From Bicyclus anynana (taxonomy: Eukaryota; Arthropoda; Insecta; Lepidoptera; Nymphalidae): a stretch of 64,000 nucleotides of DNA. Every line of letters begins with the position of its first letter. Within the stretch, counting starts at the first letter, position 1. Location of the stretch: NCBI RefSeq assembly GCF_947172395.1, contig NC_069092.1, positions 11,019,418-11,083,417 of the forward strand. The letters are read 5' to 3'. A model generated the notes under the pieces. The model ran no database searches and had not been told where the DNA came from. It saw only the letters and a list, made by a program, of their open reading frames with translations. Made by a program: the position numbers and the translations under genes. Below are positions 10,670 through 21,408 of the stretch, in pieces.

Positions 10670-10960
10670 TTTCATCATCAGTATCAACCCATATTCGGCT
10701 CACTGCTGAACTCGAGTCTCCTTTTAGAATGAGAGGGGTTAGGCCAATAGTTCACCACTGAAGGCAGACTTCAGACACGCAGAGAATTAAGAAAATTCTC
10801 TGGAGTGCAGGTTTCCTCACAATGTTTTTCCTTCACGTGATATTTAATTTCTTAAAATACACACGACTAAAAAGTTGGAGGTGCATGCCCCGGACCAGAT
10901 TCGAACCCACACCCTCCGTAATCGGAGATAGAGGTCATATCCACTGGGATATCAAGGCTC
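10670..10960 (-). mobile_element. tRNA-derived SINE, family B
   Basis: Read in reverse, it begins GAGCC(T/G)TGATA with a tRNA-like box A/box B (GGTTCGAATC) head and ends in a TGATGATG-type tail. It lies in intron 2 of the frameshifted transporter. The same family recurs at 20827, 25481, 43401, 46582, 47996, 48793, 51921 and 53635. Confidence 0.8.
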
Positions 10961-12413
10961 CAAATATTAATTTACTAAGTAATAAGTAGCCTACCAAGTG
11001 ACAAAACTTATTCAAAATTTGAAGGGAGGAATATTTAAGTTCACCATTTTTGAAGTCTGTTTATCTAATTACCATTTTAATACTCGTTTTTTTATTTACA
11101 GTCTCTATTTCTAGTTATGGAGCCGTAATATGGACATCAACAATTCCAATAATCGCTGCACGATATGGAAGGAAACTACCGTTCATTATTGCATGGGTTG
11201 TTACAATGATTAGCATTTTGTTGAGTTATTTTAGTACTACTGTTACTGAACTTTTTGTGAGTAGTTTTTTATCTGGAATACTTCCAACAATAGTTATAAT
11301 AATGTCTATCATGGTTCTCACTGAATACACATCACCCAAGTATAGGGGAATTTTGATCACATTCAAAGGTGCTACATTTTATTGGGGTGTTTGGGTGTCG
11401 AATGCCATTGGAACTTTTTTTCATTGGAAAAATATTTGCATAGTTGCCTTTGTTTGCTGCATCTACAATATTAGTATATTGTTATGGCCGGAGTCACCTG
11501 TTTGGTTAGCCAAGAAAGGCCGTTTTAAAGAATGTGCGATATCTCATCGGTGGTTGAAAGGGCAGGATAATGTTTCTGAAGAAGAGCTCAAGGAACTTAT
11601 TTTTTTGCAAAGAGAACAATTTAAGCGAAAACAAGAACAAAGAAATGGATTCAAGAATAATAAAATCATCAAATTAATTCGTACTGTCAAACGCAAAAGC
11701 TTTTATAAACCACTGTTGTATTCAATACTAACAATCGGCCTGTACCATTTTTCTGGAAAAATGGCTTGTACGGGTTACGTGTTAGATATTATTAAAAAAA
11801 TTAGTTCAAGTGAATCAATGGCGTATGAAGGAATGCTTGTGTTAGATGGTATTACTGTGCTAGGAATGTATATTGGTGTTTTTCTTAACAGGTTTCTCAA
11901 AAGACGTACATTATTATTAGGATGTGCTTCTATAGGTGTTGTTTGCTTGTTTATTTTATCAATATATTTGTACTTAATACATTTTAATGTTGAGTAGAAA
12001 ACAAATATTTAACACTGTTCATTTTAATCTCCTTTTCAGTAAGTATTAGTTGCGGTCCAATGATAATGTCTATGTGTTTTTCAAGTGAGTTAACACCATT
12101 AAAAGATAGGAGTTTGTTTTTATTCATTTTCACATTGTATAGTAATATTATTATGGGTGTCACTTTAAAAGTATTTCCTTACTTTTTAAAATATCTTAAC
12201 ACCCATGGAACATTTTTGTTATTTGCTGTAATATCGTCAATATTTATATGTAGCTTATATAAAGTTTTACCAGAAACAAAAGACAAAACAATTCAAGATA
12301 TAGAAAAATATTTTATAGATGACGAGGAAGGAAATATTTTGAAAAAAGATGTGGTACTGACTAATTTAGATACATCGTATGATAAAAAATTGCAACCGTT
12401 ATTACATGATTGA

Positions 12414-13252
12414 ATAATGTTGGGTAAACTTGAAGTTTGGTACAAAAGTGAATTTAGAATCTAATCACGAATAATTATGGTACAGTGTTTATGGGTTAAA
12501 ATTAATGAAAAGCACATAAAAACTTTTGTGATTATTCACTTATTGACGCAAATTTTTGTAATAAATTATTTTAGATATGTAGGTACGACTGTAATGGAGT
12601 TATTGCAAGTTTTATAGATATGTAGAATTGGTATTCATCTGTCAATAACAAATGTAGTGTTCAAATAACAACAATTCAACAATAATCTTGTTTCATTTGC
12701 TTCTGGTGTACGTTTTGCTTTATCTGCTGTCGTGAATACAATGGCAAAGTGGGATAATGGCCTTTAGTTATATTGGTTAAAAATGAAAAAGAGGGAGTGC
12801 TTAAAGTAACAGGAAAATTCTAACCATTAGTGCGTTTGAACATCATTTGCAGTTGTAAGATTACCATTGATGTAGAAGATTACAATTTTGAAACCCGAGT
12901 GAAGCGTAACTCTGCCTTCTGCATCGAAGGAAAAACTGAATTTTACGAGGATAAAATCGCGGGTGTCCGCGGATTTTTTATATGTAGATAGTATGTAGGG
13001 AAATTACTGAAAGAAACTCAAGTGGAAGATACATCACGTAAAAATACGTGTGTATATTCAAATCCATCAACCTCCATTATCCAAATGTCCCCTCATATAG
13101 AAATGTAAAACGTGCTATTCATATAAATGATTAACCAAATTATGCGACGTTTTGTTATGACATTTTTTAGTTATTTGGATAACATTGAATTTTGACCTTT
13201 CATCACCTCCTCCTCAAATTTATGAATATTACATAGGAGTACCTTCGAATTA
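12414..13252. other. Spacer, no supported gene
   Basis: AT-rich DNA follows the frameshifted transporter. A weak Helitron-like block (CGCGGGTGTCCGCGG near 12960) is present. No exon could be supported. Confidence 0.4.
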
Positions 13253-13414
13253 ACATATATAAATAAAATTTACGTATCTGTATGTGATTTAAAAATAACT
13301 ATGTTTTCCCAAGTGTATTGTTAAAACGCAAAGAAATATTACTTTTATCCATGTGTTCCGCGGAATTTATGATAAACTGAAATTCACGCGGACGAAGTTG
13401 CGGGCATTTGCTAG
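13253..13414 (+). mobile_element. Helitron copy, 3' part
   Basis: It begins with a TATATAAATAAAATTTACGT block, also seen at 42417 and 52868, and ends CACGCGGACGAAGTTGCGGG...TGCTAG. It terminates with CTAG followed by T. Confidence 0.6.
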
Positions 13415-13689
13415 TATATAATATACACCGAAAACAATTATAACAAATTTGCATAGTTAAATATCGGCCTCATTGGTCCAGGTTGCTCGATTACAAACCT
13501 AAAATTTTGGATTTGGCTATACAAATAATACGACTTTTTTAAACAAGTCTTTAGTAACAACAGTCCGGAGTTTCAATTGTTGTGTTCACCTTTGACATAA
13601 CATACCTTGTTCGACCCACTACAGAGCCAAACCTTCTTTCTTTAAGGAGAAATCAGCTTAGTCGTCGGACCATCCAGCTGGAAGGCGTC

Positions 13690-13975
13690 CTACACTGCAC
13701 TTGCTGGTACGCGGTCTCCACTCCAGAACACGACTGCCCCAGCGGCCATCTGTTCTACAACAGATATGGCCCGCCCACTCCCACTTCCTTCCTCCTTTTC
13801 CTCGTTCCGGATTTTATCCTTCAAAGCTCGCTGAGCGACTTTAAATTTGTGGATAAGGCCAATCGTCAGTGTCCACGTTTCCGTTCCATACGTCATCACA
13901 GGCAAGACACACTCATTAAAGACTCTTCAGGCTTTGGGGTATTGACGATTTGAAGACCCGACGCAATTTCCCAAA
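13690..13975 (-). mobile_element. RTE-type LINE fragment (inner C-terminal region)
   Basis: The minus strand encodes MPVMTYGTETWTLT followed by HKFKVAQRALKDKIR, the block that precedes the C-terminus in RTE-type ORFs. It is 5'- and 3'-truncated, with small indels. Confidence 0.65.
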
Positions 13976-14082
13976 TACCCAACCAAGCTGAATTCTTCTG
14001 TCAGCCTCCTTATCGAAGTTATTCCTACCTAGTTGTATTATTTGATAGATGCTCCCTCGCTTGAGGAAGTTAGGAATTAGCT

Positions 14083-14309
14083 AACATAAAGCTTTTAAAA
14101 AATAACAAAGCACCTGGTATAGACACCATAACAGCAGAATTAAATTAAAAAATTTACTCGCTAATTGACCGTATATGGGAGGAAGAACAAATGCCGGAGG
14201 AATGGAATACAGGTGTAATTATCCCTATATTAAAGAAAGGCGATAAAAGCATCTGTACCAACTATAGAGGAATAACACTTTTATGTACTGCCTACAAGAT
14301 ACTTATCTT
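14083..14309 (+). mobile_element. LINE reverse transcriptase fragment, copy 1
   Basis: The frame reads LLKNNKAPGIDTITAEL and, after a shift, IDRIWEEEQMPEEWNTGV and NYRGITLLCTAYKIL. These are finger/palm motifs of a non-LTR reverse transcriptase. It is broken by a stop and a frameshift, and forms the left part of a tandem duplication. Confidence 0.75.
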
Positions 14310-14903
14310 ATAACTTCATTTAAGTTAATATTTTATATAATATCTTTCTTACTTACATTTATGTTGTGCTCGTCTTTTATCACTTAATGAGCTATACGCA
14401 TAAAAATAGTCTAATAAAACTATTTTTTTATTGAAATTATAAGGCCTAACCTTGAACGAATAATTTGGAGCACCATAACTGCAGAATTAAATTAAAAAAT
14501 TTACTCGCTAATTGACCGTATATGGGAGGAAGAACAAATGCCGGAGGAATGGAATACAGGTGTAATTATCCCTGTATTAAAGAAAAGCGACAAAAGCATC
14601 TGTACCAACTATAGAGGAATAACACTTTTATGTACTGCCTACAAGATACATCTATACTAATATTATAAAGAGGTAAAGTTTGTAAGTTTGTAAGTTTGTA
14701 ACATTCTTTAAATGGGGTAATCTTCGGAACTACTAGTATCTTATAACTTCATTTAAGTTAATATTTTTTATAATATCTTTCTTACTTACATTTATCTTGT
14801 GCTCGTCATTGATCACTTAATGAGCTATACGCATAAAAATAGTCTAATAAAACTATATTTATATTAAAATTTTAAGGCCTAACCTTGAACAAATAATTTG
14901 CGT
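14127..14903 (+). repeat. Tandem duplication of a LINE-containing segment
   Basis: Unit 1 (about 14127-14471) and unit 2 (about 14472-14903) match along their full length, from CACCATAAC to AATAATTTG. They differ by scattered substitutions and by an 86-bp Helitron present only in unit 2. Confidence 0.85.
14651..14736 (+). mobile_element. Mini-Helitron in second duplicate
   Basis: It starts TCTATACTAATATTATAAAG and ends ACTACTAG, flanked by A (14650) and T (14737). The corresponding site in unit 1 (14301-14312) is empty. It lacks the usual GC-rich 3' hairpin, so it is an internally deleted or variant element. Confidence 0.75.
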
Positions 14904-14999
14904 CTGCACGAGTATCTATATTTAGACGGGACTCGTTGACCGTCAGTTCTCTTTTTTATGTTATGTTTCTTTAACAATTCTGTAACTTATTCAAAATTA

Positions 15000-15441
15000 A
15001 ACGGGTAACTTTACTGCAAGAACGTTTAACTGTTTTAGGTAAGTAAATATAAAACAAAAATGGTTAAATTTCACTTTATATAAAAAACACTATTGAAGTA
15101 AAATATCAAAATCGTACTTGAATTTTTTTAAATTGAAACTTTTGTAAAGAAGTAGATAAGTATTTTATTTACAGATTATTTAAAAACATTTGACTTAGTT
15201 CTTCAGAACATGAAATACATATATTTTAATGAAAGAAGAAAAAAAAAAGAATCAGCCTACAATAATATTTTTAACATATATATTAGAAAATAGCATCAAG
15301 CAATAAAAGCCTTACTGCTATTCATTATACAATCCATTTTAATGATTGAGGTAACTAATACTTTATAGAGTAATTAATTGTTTGTTTGTTACGATGTAAC
15401 TCTAATAAATATTTCTAAGCCGATTTTTAAAATTATTTTAC
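15000..15441. other. AT-rich spacer
   Basis: No gene or recognised repeat is seen. Confidence 0.4.
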
Positions 15442-15867
15442 AATGGGCTAGTTGACACTTTTTTTTAATGGTCATAAATAGTTCATATCGAACTACTAGA
15501 TTGAAAAAAAAATTTCATATCTTTTGTAGACATGATAACATGAAAATTTTAGTTTTTAAATATGTTTTTGACAATACAAACTTTCCGCCATGATGGTCGA
15601 TATTTCAACTGTTTCGTGACGTCACAATAACAAATCCCTTACAAACGGAGCGTTTGACAAAAATATTTATTAACAATTATTAGTTCGACGTTTAGTACAT
15701 TAAGTTATATTGTGACGTCACAAAATGGACGACAGCATTTTTGACGTTTAGAAAATTTGAAAAAATACATAATTTTAAAATTAAGTTTTATAAAAAATCC
15801 TTATTCCATTTACTATGTGAAATTAATATTTTTAATATTAAATTTGTTATGAATCAACTACCCTATT
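15442..15867. mobile_element. MITE with GGGTAGTTGA-type inverted ends
   Basis: The left end AATGGGCTAGTTGA is an inverted match of the right end TCAACTACCCTATT. The interior holds two TGACGTCA palindromes (near 15617 and 15714), the core of a cAMP-response-element-like site. No coding capacity. Confidence 0.65.
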
Positions 15868-16114
15868 AGTACATGCTACATTCAGGTAGTAATACAGCTA
15901 CATTTTTATCTAGTAAGCTACTAGAAACGACAGGGTTGAAACCGTGGAGGTCTACATCTGCAAGTTTTATGTTACAAATAAAAAACTTTGAGCCCTTGCA
16001 CCAACCAGAGTCTACTTGGATGATCTAACATTTAGTTTATTATTCATTATAAAGTACGCAATTAATCAATACAAACAAGAATACGAATATAAATAAAGTT
16101 TGCTAATGCCATTA

Positions 16115-16300
16115 ACAGACCGAGAGTCTGCGATAGCCAGATATACTTACTACATTATAGGACTACATTATAGGAAGGCTGAAGTTTGTCAGCCCATTTC
16201 TCTACCATAGATAAGTACGGTAGCCAAATATGGAGTTTGGATCGTGGTGGCTTTGAAAAGTAGCAGATTTTAAGGGTCCAGGTCCTCAATTATGCAAATA
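16115..16300 (-). repeat. Dispersed repeat, unnamed family G
   Basis: Blocks such as GAGAGTCTGCGATAGCCAG and TAGGAAGGCTGAA...GTCAGCCCAT are the reverse complement of blocks in the duplicated repeat at 21540-21920. They also occur, more decayed, at 17010-17115. Confidence 0.6.
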
Positions 16301-16329
16301 TGAAACGTATATTCTTATATTTTCTCCGG

Positions 16330-16960
16330 GATATCATGAAGAACCATTTCTCCAGTAGTAAGGAGCCGAGACTTGGTCGCTGACTATGGGCAGATGAACC
16401 AAAGTCACTGACATAGCTCAGTAAGTCACGAAACTTAAGTGACAATGGACAGACCACATAGTTCGAAGAACCGATGGACTTTGGGGACCCAATTTGACGG
16501 CCTTCGTGGTGCCGTGGCGTAGATTTACAGGACGGAGGTCCTGGGTTCGATACCCGGCTTGGCCGATTGAGGTTTTCTTAATTGGTCAGGTCTGACTGAT
16601 GGGAGGCTTAAGACAACCTAACTAGCCACCGACAAAGACGTATCGCCAAGCGATTTAGCGTTCCGGTACGACGTCGTGTACCAAAAGGGGTGTGGATTTT
16701 CATCCTTCTACTAACAAGTTAGCCCGCTTCCATGTTAGATTGCAACATCACTTACCATCAGGTGAGATTGTAATCAAGGGCTAACTTGTAAAGAATGACA
16801 AAAAAGGGCAGTTTTGATCTTCCTTCCAATATGTGAACCCAGGACATCAAGCGAGTTACAGGGAGACGCTGGATGCTCGAGATCGTTGTGTTTGGAAGTC
16901 CATGCAAGAGGTTTTTGTCCAGCAGTAGACGTCCATCGGCTGATAGTGATGTTGATGATG
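16330..16960 (+). mobile_element. RTE-type LINE 3' fragment interrupted by a SINE
   Basis: The left piece (to 16495) matches the DIAQRVAKLKWQWAGHIVRR-coding block of the copy at 33181. The right piece (16828-16960) carries the GDAGCSRSLCLEVHARG region in shifted frame and ends CGTCCATCGGCTGATAGTG with a GATGATG-type tail. A family A SINE lies between them, and part of the RTE sequence is missing at the junction. Confidence 0.7.
16496..16803 (+). mobile_element. tRNA-derived SINE, family A, copy 1
   Basis: The head GACGGCCTTCGTGGTGCC and box B GGTTCGATACC are tRNA-like. The body carries CGCCAAGCGATTTAGCGTTC and the 3' end TCAAGGGCTAACTTGTAAAG runs into an A-rich tail. It is the same family as the copies at 30423, 34702, 36191, 43826, 45390, 48478, 58121, 61716 and 63458. 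Confidence 0.85.
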
Positions 16961-17417
16961 AAAATACCAAGAAATTACCTTTTTTACTTATACCATTGCG
17001 GATCCGCAGTCCAAACTATATTTGACTATCGTAAGTGCTTACCTATGGTAGGAGCATAGGCTGAATTTCATCCTTCCTAAAATGTGGTACAATCTGACCA
17101 TTGCAGGCATTCGGTCCATAAAAACAGAGTGCTAAATATTATGAATACCTGATGGCGTTATCCGGTTTAGTGCTTTTCAACGCTACATGGCTTGCAGATC
17201 TGAGTATCATATTGTGGCTTATACTAAGGAGTCGTAAAATTTAGAAATGTACACGCTGTTTGATATTGCGTTTTGATATTCAGAGTACATAGATGTAAAA
17301 TTTATTTATTAATTGCAGTTAAATTCATAACACAATAAAATGGACTAAAAATAATTATATGAAAATAACTAAAACTAAGACTTTGTTCATTCCAAGTGTA
17401 GTCGGATCTAATAAAAA

Positions 17418-20227
17418 ATGGAATATTCTAACGAAGTGAATGAAGTGACAGCCACAAATGCAAAAACAAAGTCGTCCTGGATTTATTTACTGAGACAGGT
17501 GAGAAAGTCATTTTCGATTTTAAATTATTTTCAAGTATTTATTACTTTTTTGAACATAACTATTTTTTGTTAATGTACTTACTTATGAATCAGTTAAATA
17601 CTTTTTCATTTAACAAACAAAAAAGCGTTTTACGCAAAATTTTTAATTTTGTATGCATTTTATTCATATCCGATTTTAAAAAATATCAGTTCATTTTAAA
17701 AATTTATTAATTTCTAATATTTGCACATTTATAATTTTAATGGTTTTTGCTTTAAAACATTTCACTTTTACTTTGCGCAGTTGAAATGTTTGTTTACGTT
17801 GTTTACTATTCGTACAAGCGTTTGGTCTCTAAACAATCACAAATGCAATATTGAGCTACTAACTTAACTTAAAATATATTTTATTAACCTAAAATATATT
17901 TCATTACAGATATTTGTGTGCAGTGGAGTGACGTCATATTTTTTCATTTTTGGTTTATTTTTCGGCGCACCGACCGTTTATGTACCACAAATACGCAAAG
18001 AGGCAAATTCAACTGAAATAATTAGTATGGAGACGATGTCCTGGCTGTGTAAGTTGTTAGTTATCTAAACATCTTAGGTCAGCAAGTGACATTGAGCAGG
18101 GCACATAGTTCAAAGAACTGATGAATGTTGGGGAAATAGCGACCTCGCAACATAAAGCGCGGTGTTGGTCGACCCCCCACTAGGTGGACCGAGTGTATCA
18201 ATCGGGTTGCAAGGTGCCGTTGGATGCTGGCGGATCGAGACCGTTTGGTTTGGAAGTCCATGCAAGAGGCCTATGTCCAGTACTGGACGTCCATCGGCTG
18301 TTAATGATAATGATGATCCTATTTGCGAGGAAGGCCTGTGCAACACAATATTGTACTGTACATTTGACAATTTATCTTGTTAATTATACATGTTCCGCAT
18401 ATTTCTAAATCTGCATCAGATACAAAATACTTCAATTTTTCTCTAAGCCTTCATAAATATACACAGGGTGTCCCGTATATAGTACGACATACCTTGCAGG
18501 GTGATAGCTGGTATCAGAGCCTACTAAAATAACGCAATAAAATGCTAGCCAAAATTCTATGGTTTTTAAGTTATAATATTTGTTCTCCAAAATACAAAAA
18601 TCTCTACTTTCAGTAATTTAGTCGTACCATGTGCTAAAAAGTTTGATTGAAAAATTACTTAAGTGTTGATTTTATACTTGATAATTATTTTGAAATAGAT
18701 GTTTCAACTAATGAAAATATAATTTATTTCACTACAAAGCATTTTTTTCCCAAAAATTGTTCTAATTACATTTTTTAAATTGATCTTTTTTTTTGTATGT
18801 ACTTTTAGTGGTCACAGTGAAAATAAAATTTACTACGCAAAGTATGTCGTACTATTTACGGGACACCCTGTATATGTGATAAAATTAAATGTATATATTA
18901 ATTTCACTTTGTCAACTAACCTCTTGATGAAATTTTGTTTATTTTTACAGATGGTATAACAAACTATGGATCTCTGCCATGGACAGCAATTTTACCAATA
19001 ATTGCGGCGCGATATGGGAGAAAAATACCATATTACTTACTATGGGTAAATACCATCGTTTGTGTCGCATTGTTTTACTTTAGTACCAGTATTTTGGAAC
19101 TTTTTATAAGTGGACTATTTCAAGGGATGCTTCCCGCAATGCTTTTTACAGTCACAGTAATGACTCTGACAGAATACACATCGCCTAAATATAGAGGAAT
19201 ATTTATCACTTTTAAAGGTGCAACATTTTACTGGGGCGTATGGATCTCTAATGCTATCGGAACATTTTTCCATTGGAAAAATATAGGTATACTGATGTTT
19301 TTATGCTGTGTTTATAACATCAGTGTTATTTTTTGGCCCGAGTCTCCGATGTGGTTAGCTACTAAAGGACGCTTTGAGGAGTGCGCCAAATCCCACCGCT
19401 GGTTAAAAGGAGAAGAAAAAGATTCTGAAGAAGAACTGAAGCAACTAATTGACTCCCAGAAAATGAATATAGAGTTAAAACAGCAACGTCATCAAGAGAA
19501 GCAAAACTTTATTGTTAAGTTGTATAAAATATTGAGACTCAAGCAGTTTTATAAACCATTGACGATTTCAATTCTCACAATGTGTTTGTATCACTTTTCA
19601 GGAAAATTAGCTTGTACTGGATATATTGTGCATATTCTCAAAACAATATCAGAGAGTGAATCATCCGCATACATGGGAATGCTTTTCTTAGATGGTATCA
19701 CTGTAGGAGGAATGTACGTAGGAGTTATCCTTACAAAGTTCTTAAAGCGCCGTACAATATTAATATCCTCATCACTCATAGGAATAATATTTTTGATAGT
19801 TTTATCAGTGTATTTATATTTAGTACATTTAAACGTCATATCACAAAACACATATGTTACAATATTACTTTTAACGGGTTTTTCAGTTACTATTAGTTGC
19901 GGTCCATTGATAATGTCCATGTGTTTTTCGAGCGAATTAACACCATTAAAGGGTAGGAGTCTGTTTCTGTGCGTTTTCGCAGTGTCGTGTAATATTATAA
20001 TGGGTTCGAACATGAAAATGTTTCCTTATATTTTTGAATATCTCAATTCGCACGGTGCGTTTATATTGTATGCAATAATATCGTCAGGATTTTTGTATAT
20101 ACTATACAAGGTGTTGCCCGAAACAAAAGATAGAACTATTCATGAAATAGAGAAATACTTCGTGGATGAAAACAATGTCAAAAATAAGGAAGATGCTCTA
20201 ATGAACACAGAGAAACCGAGCGTATGA
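17418..20227 (+). CDS. Tret1-like MFS sugar transporter, intact, three exons
   Basis: Exons are 17418-17498 (27 codons), 17910-18048 (139 nt) and 18951-20227 (TGA at 20225). Junctions are CAG|GTGAG, TTACAG|AT, CTGT|GTAAGT and TTTACAG|AT. The product is 498 residues, usual for the family, with about twelve hydrophobic segments. Signatures: ARYGRK (93-98), PKYRG after TM4, PESPMWL (203-209), a charged central loop (220-265), FLKRRT (337-342), SSELTPLKGR (400-409) and LPETKDRT (about 462-469). It is a plasma-membrane facilitator by family. In the TM7 motif, YHFSGKLA (287-294) replaces the usual QQxSGxNA. The TM10 GPxPW motif has become CGPLIMSM. Residues that bind glucose in GLUT proteins are thus absent, and the substrate is uncertain. 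It is the only complete copy in the cluster. Confidence 0.9.
18073..18316 (+). mobile_element. RTE-type LINE 3' fragment in intron 2
   Basis: Matches to GGTCGACCCCCCACTAGGTG, TGGATGCTGGCGG and GTCCATCGGCTG with a TGATAATGATGAT tail identify the recurrent RTE 3' end. It lies between exons 2 and 3 of the intact transporter. Confidence 0.8.
18463..18871. mobile_element. MITE with ACAGGGTGTCCCGTA inverted ends, intron 2
   Basis: The left end ACAGGGTGTCCCGTATATAG...GTACGACATA is mirrored by the right end TATGTCGTAC...TTTACGGGACACCCTGT. About 409 bp, AT-rich and non-coding. It sits in the same intron as the RTE fragment. Confidence 0.85.
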
Positions 20228-20826
20228 TATTATGAAATAACTAGCAAACGCCCCGTGGTTTCTTGCATGTAGATCCCGTTTCCCATTGAATATACGGAGA
20301 TAAAAGATAGCTTATGACACTCACGACTAACGTGGCTTCCTATTGATAAAAGAATTTTCTAAATCGGTTTAGTAAATCAAGAGATTACCCGCTACAACCT
20401 CACAAACTTTAGTTCTTAATGTTAGTTTTAAATTAGATAAGCGCGTTATGATCTTATTCCAAAGAATGGGATCATAATGTACGTTATTTTCAATTTATGT
20501 AAGTATGTTATGTAATTTGTAAAGCTGAAATTAGATTGTGTTTCCTTTTGAAATTAGGTGTTTGATTATTATTTTTACACAATGAATGAATGTCTACACA
20601 AGTGATCGAGTTGTTATCACACGAAGGTTTCACTAATAAACGGCTTATTGCATATTGGTCACTCATAGGCAACTGCGTTTGCCTACTTGTGGATCTGGTT
20701 TTCGTATTAATTGTATCGATAATCTAGCTTAGGATACTCACGAGATAATTTTGTTCGAAGATGTTACTATACGTATTTTTTTTAATATCTTAATAAATTC
20801 TTAGCCACAGTCCGATAGTAACAGTA
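20228..20826. other. Spacer after transporter cluster
   Basis: A decayed Helitron-like block in reverse (ACTAGCAAACGCCCCGTGG at about 20246) is present. No gene is seen. The 3' UTR of the intact transporter probably lies here, with possible poly(A) signals, but none stands out. Confidence 0.4.
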
Positions 20827-20905
20827 ACAGCACATAACTGAAAAGTTGGAAGTGCATCCTCGGATTTGAACCTACACCCGCTGAATCGAAGGCAGAGGTC
20901 ATGTG
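20827..20905 (-). mobile_element. SINE family B, fragment
   Basis: Matches the box B side of the family (GGATTTGAACCTACACCCGC and GGCAGAGGTCATG). Confidence 0.65.
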
Positions 20906-21206
20906 TATTAAATTTGTTACAAAATACACCTCTATTTATTTTCAAAACTCACCAGTACCCTAAATAAATACCTAACTATAAAAATATATTGCAATTTTTG
21001 CACAAAAGCAAAATAATGAAGATAAAATAAAATAAAGGCCCGTAATTACAAATAAATAGCGCATCACCGTCAACAACGGGAAAATTCTGCGACAGCAGCG
21101 ACCGACGAACGTAGGCATGAATATGTAATGGACTAAGCCTGTCACAGTCAGACACGCCACATTTTGTGAAGGCTATAAGTTCGTCAGCCTATATATACTT
21201 CTACAA

Positions 21207-21262
21207 TAAAGTCAAAGTCTAAATTCATTTATTTCAATTAGGCTTAGTTTACTTATATAAAA
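21207..21262 (-). mobile_element. LINE 3' tail fragment, family E
   Basis: AAAGTCAAAGTC, ATTCATTTATTTCAATTAGG and CTTAGTTTAC form the reverse of the (TTTGAC)n-tailed LINE end seen at 62897-63245. Confidence 0.65.
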
Positions 21263-21408
21263 TTTGTAATAAAAACAATATCTAAAAGAATCGATTCTTT
21301 AGCCGCACTGCAAAACATCGATCAAGTGATGGGCCATAAGTCAAAAATTCTGTGTGTAATGAGGGGTCGTTGCGATGTGCTTGTTAATCTATGTAAAAAT
21401 TAAACGTG

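Larger units (their letters stand above)
9913..12413 (+). pseudogene. Tret1-like sugar transporter with frameshift in last exon
   Basis: Exon 1 is 9913-9990 (ATG, 26 codons, ending WIYLIRQ, donor GTAAGAATG). Exon 2 is 10078-10216 (139 nt, phase 1 end, donor GTAAGTTAA). Exon 3 starts at 11102 after TTTACAG. It carries ARYGRK, TEYTSPKYRG, PESPVWLAKKGR, YHFSGKMACTGY and FLKRRT, like the intact paralogue. At 11995 the frame meets TAG after HFNVE. Homology resumes one frame over (NKYLTLFILISFSVSISCGP, about 12000-12059) and continues to LPETKDKTIQDIEKYF and a TGA at 12411-12413. Aligned with the paralogue, this stretch is one base shorter, so a single-base deletion near 11990-12000 explains the break. 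Translated as it stands the protein would lack roughly the last three helices. An assembly error at the nearby A run is possible. Confidence 0.8.

Noticed and set aside
11989..12039. Intron explaining the broken frame in the third transporter copy (GT at 11989, AG at 12039)
   Set aside because: Splicing there gives an immediate TAA, and the paralogue has continuous coding sequence aligned base for base across it except for one base.
13582..13953. 123-codon plus-strand frame
   Set aside because: It is antisense to an RTE fragment whose real coding strand is minus.
19591..20013. 140-codon minus-strand frame
   Set aside because: It is antisense to exon 3 of the intact transporter.
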